Assembly: GCA_011390885.1 (NCBI GenBank)
Contig: JAABRO010000011.1
Location: forward strand, 186,001 to 250,000
DNA length: 64,000 bases
Direction: 5' to 3'
Origin: Gemmatimonas sp.
GTDB lineage: Bacteria > Gemmatimonadota > Gemmatimonadetes > Gemmatimonadales > Gemmatimonadaceae
Under the pieces are notes generated by a model, which searched no databases, had not been told where the DNA came from, and saw nothing but the letters and a program-made list of their open reading frames with translations. The position numbers and the translations under genes were made by a program. Below, one piece after another: positions 9,616 to 18,851 of the stretch. The stretch's first letter is position 1. The number at the start of each line of letters is the position of its first letter.

Positions 9616-12600
9616 TCAGAAGCCGATGTTGACGCGGAACACGAAGTAGCTCGGCGGTCCCACGGTCTGGAACTCGCTCGGCGCATCGGTGCCGGACGTG
9701 GTGTTGAACGCGGACTCCGGGTCGGTGCCGCGGTAGTCGGTCCACAGGCCGAGATTGCGGCCGGTGAGCACGACGTTGAGCGAGTTCGCCTTGGCGATGC
9801 GGCGCGCGATTGCCGGCGAGAACGTGTACTGCACCGAAGCTTCGCGCAGGCGCACGAACGAACCCGGCTGGAAGTAGCCGTCGAGCGTGCGGGCCGCGTG
9901 TTCGTTGGCCGCGATGTTCATGGCCTGGTCGATGAACGTCGCGTTCTGGTTCATGCGCCCGCTGCAGTTGGGACGCGTGCACCGGATGCGCTCGGTGTTG
10001 TTGTACCACTTGTTGCCGCCGCGGTAGTCCCACATGGTCTGCACGCGCAGCTTGCGCGTGAAGAGGTCCCAGCCGCTCGTGAGCGTGGCGGTGTAGCGAG
10101 GCGTGGCGTAGCCGCGGAAGATCGCGGAATCGCCCACGAACACCTCGTTGCGCGCGTCGTCGGCGAAGTACGTGAGCAGGCCGTCGCCGTTCTTGTCCTC
10201 CCAGCCCGTGATGGGACGGGCCCAGTAGCCGGAGATCGGGTAGCCGGCCTGGATGCGCGTCGTGGTGCCGATCTGCGCCGGCGTGTCGCCCAGCGAGACG
10301 ACCTTGTTCTCGTTGGCGGAGGCCGCCAGCGTCACGTCCCAGCCGATGGCATCACGCTGCAGCAGCTGCGTCGTGATCTGCGCTTCCACACCGGCATTCT
10401 TCACCGAGCCGAGGTTGCGCAGCTGCGACGTGACGGAGCCGAGCGAGGGCGGCAGGATGGCGCTGATGAGCGCGTCGGTCGTGATCTTGCTGTAGTAGGT
10501 GAAGTCGAGCGACACGCGCGAGTCGAAGAGCGCGGTCTCGAAGCCCATTTCGTGCTCGGCGGAACGCTCCGGCTTGAGGTCCGGGTTGCCGAGCGCGGCC
10601 TGGATGATCGTGGGCTGGTCGGCGTTCGCGATGCTCGTGGTGCCGGCCGAGTAGAAGCGCAGGGCGTCGTTCGGGCCAGGCTGCACGCCCGACTGCCCGT
10701 AGGCGTAGCGCAGCCGCATGCTGTTCACGAAGGCCGGCGCGCGCCAGAAGTCCTCATCGGAGATCACCCACGAGGCGGAGAACTTCGGGTACACGATGCT
10801 CTGGAAGTTCGTGCCGAACGCCGAGTTCTGGTCGCTGCGCACGGCCGCCGTGAGGAACAGCTTGTCGTTGATCGCGAGCGCCTGCTCCACGAAGGTGCCG
10901 AACGTCTTCTGCCGCGTGGTCGTCTCGGACACGTTCGGCTGCGTGCCGGACGCGACGTTCTGCGAGCCCGGCGCGAGCTGGTTCGAGCCGGCGCCGGCGC
11001 CGAAGAAGTTGTACGAGATGTACTGTGCGCCCACGGTGGTCTTGAACGCAGCCCACGTGCTGTAGTTGTACGAGGCCGTGGCGCCGAGATCCACCGTGAA
11101 GTTCTGGATGTTCACGCGATTCACGCCGCGCGAGCCGAGGCGCGTGGTGGCCGTGAGCGGCGGTCCCTCGCCGCGCAGCAGCAGGTTCTCGTCGGTGCGC
11201 CCCGTCCAGTCGTTGCCGACCGCGGCGCGCGTGGAGAGCCAGCTCGTGGGGCGGTAGTTCGCGTTCATCGACCAGATGAAGCGGTTCACCGCCTGCTGGC
11301 TCTTCTCCTGCCACATGTAGCCCGGTGTCCAGCCCCGGTAGCCGTTGAGTGGCGTGCCCAGTCCGGACACGGTGCCGTTGTCGCGCAGCCCCGGCCCACC
11401 GAACACATGCGACCCCAGACCGGCCGTGGAGTTGGACTCGAGCGAGTAGCGCTGGTCGATGGTCACGAAGTTCGTGCTCATCGCCATGTCGAGTTTGGGA
11501 CTGATGGCCGCGTTCAGGTTGAGGCGGATGGACTGGCGGCTGAGCGCGTTGGGCCGGTCGGTCCACTCGCGGAGCGGCAGCCCCTCGGTCGCGAACCGGT
11601 CCCGCTCGAACTGCGGCAGCGAGAGCACACCCGTCTCGTTCTCGTTCTCGGCCGACATGAAGTAGCGCAGCGTTTCCGTGCCGCCGGAGACCTGCACGCC
11701 GAGCTGGTTGCGGTTGGCCGTCTTGAGCGGCGTGAGGTCCGATTCGTCGAAGATGTTGAGCGCGCTCGTGGAGTCGAGCAGGCACTGCCCCGTGCCGACG
11801 CGCTGCAGGTTGCAGAAGCCGCGCGCGGAGGTGGCGTTCGCGACGTCGGTGCGCCGTCCCCACGTCGTGTAGGCCGTGGGATAGAAGTTGCGGTCGGTGA
11901 CCGCGCCCCCCTCGGCGTAGATGTTCCAGCGCGCCGCGCCGGCACGGCCGCGCTTGGTGGTCACCAGGATCACGCCGTTGGCCGCGTCGGTACCGTACAG
12001 CGTGGCGGCCGACGGTCCCTTCACGATCTCGATGCTCTCGATCTCCTCGGGGTTGAGGTCGCCCACGCGGCTCGGGTTGTTGCCACCCGTGTTGCCGCCC
12101 GCGCCGTTACCCGTCGACGTGCTGAAGCTGGCGTTGTTGCTCGTCATGCGGATGCCGTCGATGATCCAGATCGGATCATTGTTCAGGCTCACCGAGTTGA
12201 TGCCGCGAATACGGATGCGGGCGCCGGTGCCCGTCTGCGTGCCGCTCGTCACGGTCACGCCGGGCGCGCGCGAGTTGAGCAGGTCGTTCAGGTTCCCGAC
12301 CGGCGCCGCCTCGACCACCTTGCTCACGTCGATGTTGGCCGTGGCGTTGCCGATCTCCTTGCGCCGCTGCTCACCCGTGGCCGTGGTCACCACCTGCGCG
12401 AGACTCACGCTCACCGCGGTGAGCTGGGCGGTCACCGTGGCCGTGCCGCCCGACTCGACCGTGACCGGCTGGCTGGTCTCGGCGTACCCCACGCGCAAGA
12501 TGCGAATGGTGTACGAGCCTGGCTGGATCTGGCGCAGGCTGAGTCGCCCTTCGGCGTTGGTCTGACCGCCGAAGGTGGTGCCCGCGATGAACACGCGGGC

Positions 12601-12744
12601 CGCCTCGACCGGCTGGCGGGTGGCGGCATCGGTCACGGTCACGTTGATGGTGCCCGGGGCTCTCGCCTGCGCTTGCAGCAGGGCGGGAGCGGCGGTCGCC
12701 AGCAATCCGACCAGCACCGCCGCGCGGTGCCATGAGAATCGCAT
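9616..12744 (-). CDS. SusC/RagA-family TonB-dependent outer-membrane receptor
   Basis: A 1042-residue TonB-linked barrel. A signal peptide (about 25 residues) is followed by a carboxypeptidase-regulatory-like beta domain (about 30-105), a plug domain (about 115-235) with the SusC signature GIRMTSN preceded by IWIIDG, and a 22-strand barrel ending in an aromatic residue (VNIGF). An AGGAGGT lies seven bases before the ATG, the strongest Shine-Dalgarno I see here. susD follows after 10 bp, so they form one unit. It imports oligomeric nutrients using TonB energy. No anti-sigma/sigma pair accompanies it. Confidence 0.94.
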   Translation of the reverse strand: MRFSWHRAAVLVGLLATAAPALLQAQARAPGTINVTVTDAATRQPVEAARVFIAGTTFGGQTNAEGRLSLRQIQPGSYTIRILRVGYAETSQPVTVESGGTATVTAQLTAVSVSLAQVVTTATGEQRRKEIGNATANIDVSKVVEAAPVGNLNDLLNSRAPGVTVTSGTQTGTGARIRIRGINSVSLNNDPIWIIDGIRMTSNNASFSTSTGNGAGGNTGGNNPSRVGDLNPEEIESIEIVKGPSAATLYGTDAANGVILVTTKRGRAGAARWNIYAEGGAVTDRNFYPTAYTTWGRRTDVANATSARGFCNLQRVGTGQCLLDSTSALNIFDESDLTPLKTANRNQLGVQVSGGTETLRYFMSAENENETGVLSLPQFERDRFATEGLPLREWTDRPNALSRQSIRLNLNAAISPKLDMAMSTNFVTIDQRYSLESNSTAGLGSHVFGGPGLRDNGTVSGLGTPLNGYRGWTPGYMWQEKSQQAVNRFIWSMNANYRPTSWLSTRAAVGNDWTGRTDENLLLRGEGPPLTATTRLGSRGVNRVNIQNFTVDLGATASYNYSTWAAFKTTVGAQYISYNFFGAGAGSNQLAPGSQNVASGTQPNVSETTTRQKTFGTFVEQALAINDKLFLTAAVRSDQNSAFGTNFQSIVYPKFSASWVISDEDFWRAPAFVNSMRLRYAYGQSGVQPGPNDALRFYSAGTTSIANADQPTIIQAALGNPDLKPERSAEHEMGFETALFDSRVSLDFTYYSKITTDALISAILPPSLGSVTSQLRNLGSVKNAGVEAQITTQLLQRDAIGWDVTLAASANENKVVSLGDTPAQIGTTTRIQAGYPISGYWARPITGWEDKNGDGLLTYFADDARNEVFVGDSAIFRGYATPRYTATLTSGWDLFTRKLRVQTMWDYRGGNKWYNNTERIRCTRPNCSGRMNQNATFIDQAMNIAANEHAARTLDGYFQPGSFVRLREASVQYTFSPAIARRIAKANSLNVVLTGRNLGLWTDYRGTDPESAFNTTSGTDAPSEFQTVGPPSYFVFRVNIGF

Positions 12745-12900
12745 GGGTCCTACCTCCTGGTGGTTGGGGGACGACGATCTCGTTGCGGCTTGGCCCGTGG
12801 CGGGGGGAGGCGGGTGGCCAGCAGCGCTGTGTGCGCTACTGTACGGCTTCCAGGCGGATTGCGGAAGAGCCTGCTACCCACGTCCTTCACCCCTGCTCCG

Positions 12901-13698
12901 ATGCCGTTACGCGCGCTCCTGAGGCCACTGCTGGCGATCTGCGCCTTGGGGTGCACCCCACGCCCGGTCACCGACATTCCTTCCGAATCGACCGGGGTTC
13001 GCGTGGTGTCGTGGAACATCCGCCATGGCGCCGGCCTCGACGATCGGCTCGACCTGCCCCGCACCGCGGCCGTGCTGCGCGCCCTCGCCCCGGACGTGGT
13101 CGGCCTGCAGGAGGTCGATCAGGGGGTGCGGCGCAGCGGCGGGGTGCCCCAGGCCGATTCGCTCGGTCGCCTGCTTGGCATGGCCTCTGCCTTCGGCGCG
13201 TTCATGCCGTACCAGGGGGGCGAGTACGGGCTGGCGATCCTCTCACGGCACCCGATCGTGCGCACGCACGTCATTCGACTGCCGGACGGCAACGAGCCGC
13301 GCGTGGCCCTGCTCGCGGACGTGGCACTGCCCGGTGCCGACACCATCAGCGTAGTGAACGTGCACTTCGACTGGGTGGCCAACGACACGCTGCGCCACGC
13401 GCAGGCACTCACGCTCACGCGGGTGCTCGACACGCTCGCGCGGCCGTACGTGCTGCTCGGCGACTTCAACGACGAACCCGGATCGCGCACGCTGGCGCTC
13501 TTCTCGTCGCGAGCCGCGGAGGCCCGGAAGCCGGCCGCCGACCGGTTCACCTTCTCCTCGAGTGACCCCACCAAGGAGATCGACTTCATCTTCGCGGCGC
13601 CGGCTTCGGCGTGGCGCGTGGGCGCCGCCCGCGTGATGCACGAGCCGATGGCGTCAGACCATCGGCCCGTGGTCGCGGTGCTGCGGCGGGTGCGATAG
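12901..13698 (+). CDS. Endonuclease/exonuclease/phosphatase-family lipoprotein
   Basis: A 265-residue EEP-fold hydrolase. I chose the ATG at 12901 because it begins a short lipoprotein signal (lipobox ALGC). Motifs in order: SWNIRHG, LQEVD (metal Glu), LPDGNEPRV, NVHFDW, LGDFNDEPGS and SDHRPVV (catalytic His), the standard EEP set. Such proteins are metal-dependent phosphodiesterases or phosphatases; an exported lipoprotein form could act on extracellular DNA, phospholipid or sugar phosphates. It is divergent from susC (156 bp between) and convergent with the aldo/keto reductase gene. No strong Shine-Dalgarno. Confidence 0.87.
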   Translation: MPLRALLRPLLAICALGCTPRPVTDIPSESTGVRVVSWNIRHGAGLDDRLDLPRTAAVLRALAPDVVGLQEVDQGVRRSGGVPQADSLGRLLGMASAFGAFMPYQGGEYGLAILSRHPIVRTHVIRLPDGNEPRVALLADVALPGADTISVVNVHFDWVANDTLRHAQALTLTRVLDTLARPYVLLGDFNDEPGSRTLALFSSRAAEARKPAADRFTFSSSDPTKEIDFIFAAPASAWRVGAARVMHEPMASDHRPVVAVLRRVR

Positions 13699-13722
13699 CA
13701 CGCGCGGCGACCGCGGGCTTTC

Positions 13723-14700
13723 CTACCGCGCCGCCGCCGGCAGCGCGTCGATGAACGCCGCCATGCGCTGACGCATGGCCGCATCGGGAAGGCGACCGAT
13801 GCCGCCACCGATGTTGTCGATCATGTTCGTGGCGCGGCTCGTGGCCGGCGTGACCGCCGTCACGGCCGGATGCCCGATGATCCACTTGAGGAAGAACTGC
13901 GCCCACGTCGTGGCGTCGAACTCCTTCGCCCACTCCGGCAGCGGCGTGTTCGCCGTGCGGCGGAACAGGCTCGTGCGACCGAACGGCGCATACACCAGCA
14001 CCCCGATCTTGCGCTCCGCCGCAAGGGGCAGGATGACCTCTTCGACGCCGCGGTTGTCCACCGCGTAGTCGATGCCGATGAAGTCGAGCGGTTCGTTGCG
14101 CATGATGTCCGCGAGCCGGCCGTACGCGCCGTCGCTCGTGGTGGTGACCCCCGTGTAGCGAATGCGTCCCTGCGCCTTGAGCTCCTTGAGGATGCCGAGC
14201 TGCGTGGGCACGTCACCGAGGTTGTGCACCTGGATGAGGTCGATCTTCGCCTTCTTGATCCGTCCGAACGACGTGTCGATCTGCGCGCGCGCCGCCGCCG
14301 GATCGGCCGCCGCGCCCCCGCGTCCGGCCACGTTCACCTTCGTGGCCCAGAAGAGCTTGTCCGCGAGGCCCAGCTCGTTGGCGATGTTGCCCGCCGTCTG
14401 CTCCGAGGCCCCGTAGCTCGGTGCCGTGTCGAACACGGTCGCCCCGCGATCGACCATCGTGCGCAGCACCTCCTTGAGCGCCGACACGTCTTCGCTGCGC
14501 GCCACCGACGAGAAGGTGGCCGAACTGCCAAGGCCGATCACCGGCAGCATTTCGCCACTGCTCGGGATGGCGCGCTTGAGCAGCGCGCCCTGCGGCAGCA
14601 GGCGGGCGCTCCGCTCGAGCGCCTGCAGCAAGCGCGGGGACAGCGCGAGGGATGCGCCGGCGCCAAGGGTGACGCCGAACCAGTCACGACGGGAAAGCAT
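13723..14700 (-). CDS. Tat-exported aldo/keto reductase
   Basis: A 325-residue NADPH-dependent aldo/keto reductase with an N-terminal SRRDWFGV twin-arginine motif and hydrophobic stretch. The start at 14700 puts a CAGGAG nine bases upstream and leaves a normal Tat signal; an upstream ATG at 14745 would add 15 unneeded residues. AKR features: FDTAPSYGASE (catalytic Asp/Tyr), a Lys in WATKVN, DLIQVHNL and a C-terminal AVTPATSRATNMIDN cofactor loop. Export with cofactor pre-bound explains Tat use. The physiological carbonyl substrate cannot be inferred. A small secreted protein gene lies 75 bp upstream on the same strand. Confidence 0.88.
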   Translation of the reverse strand: MLSRRDWFGVTLGAGASLALSPRLLQALERSARLLPQGALLKRAIPSSGEMLPVIGLGSSATFSSVARSEDVSALKEVLRTMVDRGATVFDTAPSYGASEQTAGNIANELGLADKLFWATKVNVAGRGGAAADPAAARAQIDTSFGRIKKAKIDLIQVHNLGDVPTQLGILKELKAQGRIRYTGVTTTSDGAYGRLADIMRNEPLDFIGIDYAVDNRGVEEVILPLAAERKIGVLVYAPFGRTSLFRRTANTPLPEWAKEFDATTWAQFFLKWIIGHPAVTAVTPATSRATNMIDNIGGGIGRLPDAAMRQRMAAFIDALPAAAR

Positions 14701-14775
14701 GGGAGCAGACTCCTGAACGGAAGGGGATGTCGACGCTACGGGCACCGGTCGCCGAATGCTGCGCGACCGAGACGA

Positions 14776-15279
14776 TCAGTGCTGGTCGTGCTTCATCGGC
14801 TTGCACCCTTCCTCGGCCACATGATAGGTGTCATGCACCGTCTTCAGCGCCGCCTTGACCGTCGCGTCGTCGGCCTTGCGTGCCACCAGCGCCGCCACCG
14901 CTTCCGACTCCGGCACGAGTCGGGCGATCGCCGTCTTCACGGCGGGCGAGTCACAGCCCATCGGGGCCTTGGCGCCGGCCCACGTCTTCGCGGCGGTGAC
15001 GAGCTGCGCCGTCGAGGCGCGCGCCGGCGCGAGCGAATCCTTCATGGCCGGGTGCCACGCCGCCGACATCACGTCGTGAAAGGCGTCGAGTTCCTTCCAG
15101 CCGCTCTTGGCGTGTTCTTCTTCCTTGGCCGCCTTCTCCTGCGCGGCACCGTGGTGCGCATGCGCTTCGGCGGCCTTGGGGGGCGTGGCCTGCTGGGCCG
15201 ACAGCGCGGACGCGGAGAGGGCGACGGTGGCCGCCAGGGCGGCAGCGAGGGACACGGAGAAACGACGCGATGCAGTCAT
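14776..15279 (-). CDS. Secreted His-rich helical protein of unknown function
   Basis: A 167-residue protein with a signal peptide (start at 15279, cleavage near SALSAQ), then an AHAHHGAAQEKAAKEEEHAK charged segment and predicted helices. Conserved-looking features are FHDVMSAAWHPA, a CDS (Cys) and HDTYHVAEEGCKPMKH near the end. The pattern of paired His/Cys in a four-helix arrangement recalls cytochrome c'-like or metal-binding periplasmic helical bundles, but no CxxCH heme motif exists. I do not recognise the family. It lies upstream of the aldo/keto reductase gene on the same strand. Confidence 0.7.
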   Translation of the reverse strand: MTASRRFSVSLAAALAATVALSASALSAQQATPPKAAEAHAHHGAAQEKAAKEEEHAKSGWKELDAFHDVMSAAWHPAMKDSLAPARASTAQLVTAAKTWAGAKAPMGCDSPAVKTAIARLVPESEAVAALVARKADDATVKAALKTVHDTYHVAEEGCKPMKHDQH

Positions 15280-15434
15280 GGTTCGCTCGAGAGCCGGGGA
15301 GGTCGATGGGGACGCCGCGCGCGAGGTCGGGGGCACACGGCACCCATGGTACCCTGCGCGTGACTGAATGTTGTCATGACACGCCACGCGGCGCGACAGG
15401 GGCCGGGCGCCTGGGCCGCGGGGCCGCGCTCCGG

Positions 15435-16004
15435 TCAGGGCCGCTGCGACGGCCGCACTGCGTGCCCCCAGTGCAGCGGCGGCGTAGGCACGGGGGCGCG
15501 CAGGTCGAACTCCAGGTGGTGGCGCCAGGCGTCGCCGCGGATCGTGCCATAGGTGAAGCGCACGCCCGGCACGACCTCCACCCGCCAGCCGCTGCGCACG
15601 CCGTTCCGCTCGGTCACGAACGCCTGGCTCGAGTCGCTGCCGGCGTCGAGCGTGGTCGCGCCGTACCATGTGGTGCGATCCTCGCTGCCATCCTCGTGCC
15701 GGTGATCGTGGCGCAACTCGAGCGTGTCGTCATGGCGGATGAACACCCAGGTGCGCGAACGATTTTCCGCCACGTGCAGCGGGAAACGCAGCTCCGTGTC
15801 ACCACATTCCCAGAAGTGCACCACCAGGCGCGCCGACGGGTCGATCTGCGTGTCGCCCGGCGGTGCCTGCACCAGCCGGCCGGCCGCCGCCGATTCGCAC
15901 AGCGCCTGCAGCCGCGCCCAGAAGACGTCGCGCGGGGCGCGGGAAGGGGTGGTGTCGGACTCGAACGGTAGGGACAGCGTGGCAGCCAGCAGCAGGGAGA
16001 GCAT
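15435..16004 (-). CDS. Small secreted protein of unknown function
   Basis: A 189-residue protein with a short signal peptide (MLSLLLAATLSLPF). After it come predicted beta strands rich in Trp, His and Arg: VVHFWECGDTELRF, TWVFIRHDD and FTYGTIRGDAWRHHLEFDL. The beta-rich pattern suggests a lipocalin-like or beta-sandwich fold, but I recognise no family. The start at 16004 lies 44 bp after the stop of the amidohydrolase gene on the same strand, so it is probably co-transcribed. No clear Shine-Dalgarno. Confidence 0.65.
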   Translation of the reverse strand: MLSLLLAATLSLPFESDTTPSRAPRDVFWARLQALCESAAAGRLVQAPPGDTQIDPSARLVVHFWECGDTELRFPLHVAENRSRTWVFIRHDDTLELRHDHRHEDGSEDRTTWYGATTLDAGSDSSQAFVTERNGVRSGWRVEVVPGVRFTYGTIRGDAWRHHLEFDLRAPVPTPPLHWGHAVRPSQRP

Positions 16005-16048
16005 CGAAGCGGTTGTTGGGGAGTTCGAAGGACGGAGGCCGCGTGCGA

Positions 16049-17764
16049 TCAGGGCGCCTCGTGCACCACGCGCCCGCCCACGACGGTGAGCAGCACCCGC
16101 GCGTCGCGCAGGGTTTCGGCCGGAATGCGCGTGAGGTCGCGGTCGAGCAGCACCAGGTCGGCCAGACGGCCCGTGGCGAGCACGCCCGTCTCCGCCTCGG
16201 CGAAGCCGGCGCGCGCGGCCGCCTGCGTGTACGCGCGCAGCGCCTCCTCCACGGTGATGCGCTGCTCGGGCACCCAGCCGCCGGGATTGGCGTCGTCGAG
16301 CGTGCGACGCGTGACGGCGGCGTAGATCCCCTCGAGCGGTGTGGGCGGGGCCACGAACCAGTCGCTGCCAAACGCGACCTCCGCGCCGGCATCGAGCAGC
16401 GACCGGAACGCATACGTGCCCTTTGCGCGCTCCGCGCCGATCACCTTCTCGGCCCACCGTCCGTCGTCGATGGCATGGTACGGCTGCATGCTCGCCACCA
16501 CGCCGAGTTCCGCGAAGCGCGCGAAGTCGTTCGGGTGGATGTGCTGCGCGTGCTCGATGCGCCAGCGTCGGTCACGCGGGCCGTGCTCCGCGAGCACGCG
16601 CGCGAACAGGTCGAGCTGCGTGCGAATGGCGCGGTCACCGATCGCGTGGATCGCCAACTGCAGGCCGGCCGCATCGGCGGCGCGCATGCGCGCGAGCATG
16701 GTGTCCGGATCGGTGACGAAGAAGCCCGTGTCACCGGGCGCGTCGGTGAAGGGCTCGAGCATGGCCGCGGTGTGCGAGCCGAGCGACCCGTCCACGAAGG
16801 CCTTGAGCAGGCCGACGCGGAACCAGGCGTCGCCACGGCCACGCTCGGCGACGTGCGCCGCGAGCCGCTCGTGCGTGGCGAGCGGCACCGCCGCGTAGAT
16901 GCGCGTGCGCATGGTGTTCGCATCGCGCGCGCGCTGGAACACGGGCAGGTCGTCCCAGAACCCCATGTGATGCACCGCCGTCACGCCGCGCGCGGCGACG
17001 TACGCCATCGCCGCGTCGAGCGCGCGATCGAGCTCCGCGTCACTCGGCGCCGGTATCGCGCGTTCCACGAGCCCCATCGCGTTGTCCTTGAACACGCCCG
17101 TGGGTTCACCGCGCGCGTCGCGCACGATCTCGCCGCCGGCCACGTCCGTCGCGCTCGCAGTCACGCCGGCCGCGCGCAGCGCCGCGCTGTTGGCGAGCGC
17201 CATGTGCCCGTCGAGCCGATTGATCCACACCGGATGCTCCGGCGTCACGCTGTCGATCCACGCGCGCGTGGGCAGCTCCCCACCCCAGTTCTCGTGGTCC
17301 CAATCGCCGTTCTGGATCCACGTGCCGGCGGGAAGCGCGCGCGCATGCGCGGCAATGCGCTGCACGAACTCCTCCGGTGTCGCGGCGTCGCGCAGCTGCA
17401 CGCTCGCCAGCGCGAACCCACCGGTGAGGAAGTGCACGTGCGCATCGATGAAGCCGGGGGTGACCATGCCCCCTTTTGCGTCGATCACGCGCGCCGAGCT
17501 CGGCAGCCGTTTGCGCAGCTCGGCGCTCGAGCCCACCGCGGCGATCGTGTCACCGGCCACGGCGATCGCGTCGGCCCAGGGGCGCGCCGCGTCACCGGTC
17601 CAGACGCGAGCGTTGACGATGGCGAGCGTGATGGCGGGCGACGGGTCAGCGGGCATGGGCTGGTCGGGGGCGCAGGCGGAGAGCAGCGTCGCAACAGCCA
17701 CGGCGCGAAGCGCCAGGGCGATTCGAGCGGCCGCGCCGGTGAGGGGGCGAAATCGATGGGCCAT
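16049..17764 (-). CDS. YtcJ-like amidohydrolase lipoprotein
   Basis: A 571-residue metal-dependent amidohydrolase (Amidohydro_3/YtcJ type). The start at 17764 gives a lipoprotein signal ending LLSAC. The fold shows IVNARVWTGD at the N-terminal beta domain, GFIDAHVHFL (metal HxH), TWIQNGDWDHENWGG, VNRLDGHMALAN, HAIGDRAI (metal His), RWRIEHAQ and GSDWFVAP (metal Asp). Relatives hydrolyse formamides, amides or cyclic ureides; the in vivo substrate is unclear. The leader is pyrimidine-rich without Shine-Dalgarno. It heads a unit with the small secreted protein gene downstream and is divergent from a Uma2 gene. Confidence 0.88.
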   Translation of the reverse strand: MAHRFRPLTGAAARIALALRAVAVATLLSACAPDQPMPADPSPAITLAIVNARVWTGDAARPWADAIAVAGDTIAAVGSSAELRKRLPSSARVIDAKGGMVTPGFIDAHVHFLTGGFALASVQLRDAATPEEFVQRIAAHARALPAGTWIQNGDWDHENWGGELPTRAWIDSVTPEHPVWINRLDGHMALANSAALRAAGVTASATDVAGGEIVRDARGEPTGVFKDNAMGLVERAIPAPSDAELDRALDAAMAYVAARGVTAVHHMGFWDDLPVFQRARDANTMRTRIYAAVPLATHERLAAHVAERGRGDAWFRVGLLKAFVDGSLGSHTAAMLEPFTDAPGDTGFFVTDPDTMLARMRAADAAGLQLAIHAIGDRAIRTQLDLFARVLAEHGPRDRRWRIEHAQHIHPNDFARFAELGVVASMQPYHAIDDGRWAEKVIGAERAKGTYAFRSLLDAGAEVAFGSDWFVAPPTPLEGIYAAVTRRTLDDANPGGWVPEQRITVEEALRAYTQAAARAGFAEAETGVLATGRLADLVLLDRDLTRIPAETLRDARVLLTVVGGRVVHEAP

Positions 17765-17927
17765 GCGGAGGAACGATGCAGGGCGCGCACGGCAAATGCG
17801 ATAGCGTGGCGCATCGCCTCGACGGTCGTGGCGCGCCGAGTTGCCCTTCCCTCCCGCCCACGCCATGGTTCATGCGTCCCGCTCGCGCATTCCCTCGACG
17901 GTCCCTTCCGCCTCTCGGAGTGTGGCC

Positions 17928-18491
17928 ATGGTCCCCTCGGCGCTCGTGCCTTCGTACACGCTCGACGATCTCGAGCAGTTCCCGGACGACGGGAACCGCT
18001 ACGAGCTGCTCGACGGGTTCCTGCTCGTGACGCCCGCGCCACTGTTGCCGCATGACGTGGTCACGATGCGGCTGACGCAACGACTCATGGCGTACCTCTG
18101 CACCGAGGACCGCGGTGTGGTCTTCACCCGCGGCGCCGTGCAGATCGCCCCTCGCACCCATCTCGAGCCCGACATCCTCGTCATCCCGCCGCTGCATCGA
18201 GTGCCTCAGCGCTGGCTGGCGCTCACCGAGTTCTGGCTGGCGGTGGAAGTCTCGGGCACCGGCTCACGCGTGTACGATCGCGACTTCAAGGGACCGGCCT
18301 ATCTGCAGCTCGCCGTGCCGGTATACTGGCGCGTGGACCTGCGCGACCAGTGCATCTACGTGTCGGAGCGCGGCGCCGAGCCGGAGCGCCCGGTGCACGA
18401 CCGGCTCACGTGGTGTGCGCCCGGCATGGACACGCCACTGGTGATCGACGTGCCCGCGCTGTTCGCGGGGATCGACGAGCCGGAGCGCTGA
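17928..18491 (+). CDS. Uma2-family (DUF820) putative nuclease
   Basis: A 187-residue PD-(D/E)XK-type protein of the Uma2 family. Motifs: GNRYELLDG near the N-terminus, EPDILV (catalytic Asp), AVEVSGTGSRVYDRDFKG (catalytic Glu and the usual DRxxK) and YWRVDL. I chose the ATG at 17928, which has CGGAG seven bases upstream and gives the normal family N-terminus; upstream ATGs would add a non-conserved Ser/Arg-rich extension. Uma2 proteins are common in cyanobacteria, Chloroflexota and Gemmatimonadota and have no settled role. Confidence 0.88.
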   Translation: MVPSALVPSYTLDDLEQFPDDGNRYELLDGFLLVTPAPLLPHDVVTMRLTQRLMAYLCTEDRGVVFTRGAVQIAPRTHLEPDILVIPPLHRVPQRWLALTEFWLAVEVSGTGSRVYDRDFKGPAYLQLAVPVYWRVDLRDQCIYVSERGAEPERPVHDRLTWCAPGMDTPLVIDVPALFAGIDEPER

Positions 18492-18524
18492 GCGCCCCGG
18501 CCTCCTGAGCCGCGCCGCCCCTCG

Positions 18525-18821
18525 CTACCGCTTCTCCACCGCGTCGCGCACGTCCAGCAGGATCTCGAAGTACAGCTGCTCGCGCCGGTAGGCGAAGTCG
18601 AGTGACGCCATCTGCGCCTCGTCGCCGACCTCCTTGGCACGGGCGAAGGCTTCGCTGTACATCTCTTCGAGGTTGGTCAGGATGCGATCACGGGAGCGGG
18701 ACATGCGCAGGGCCTCGAGGGCGGTGTGGGTGAGTCGGGGGGGCAGGTCGCCGGGCGCGGCGGTGGCGGCTTCGTCGGGATCGAGAAAGCGCGTCAGCCG
18801 CGTCATGAAGTGGCGGCGCAT
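18525..18821 (-). CDS. Conserved-looking small hypothetical protein
   Basis: A 98-residue acidic, mostly helical protein without signal peptide: LTRFLDPDEA at the N-terminus, then helices including SRDRILTNLEEMYSEAFARA and a Tyr/Phe/Glu-rich end. Start at 18821 or the in-frame ATG at 18806. Strand bias and frame use fit a real gene, and it sits between a convergent Uma2 gene and a divergent HNH gene starting 30 bp away. I do not recognise the family. Confidence 0.6.
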   Translation of the reverse strand: MRRHFMTRLTRFLDPDEAATAAPGDLPPRLTHTALEALRMSRSRDRILTNLEEMYSEAFARAKEVGDEAQMASLDFAYRREQLYFEILLDVRDAVEKR

Positions 18822-18851
18822 CGGATCGGGAATCTTCACGATGGCGTGCCG

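Noticed and set aside
12733-12742. ATTCTCAT (Fur-like half-site) in the first codons of susC
   Set aside because: It is inside coding sequence downstream of a strong Shine-Dalgarno, and such hexamers are expected several times by chance in this window.
12837-12844. TACTGTAC palindrome as a shared susC/EEP promoter
   Set aside because: Both orientations give a weak -10, but -35 matches at 17 bp are only two to three of six, so I could not support a call.
15360-15390. ATGACA element upstream of the 167-residue secreted protein as a promoter
   Set aside because: The only nearby -10 (TACCAT) lies 20 bp away, too far for a sigma-70 promoter.
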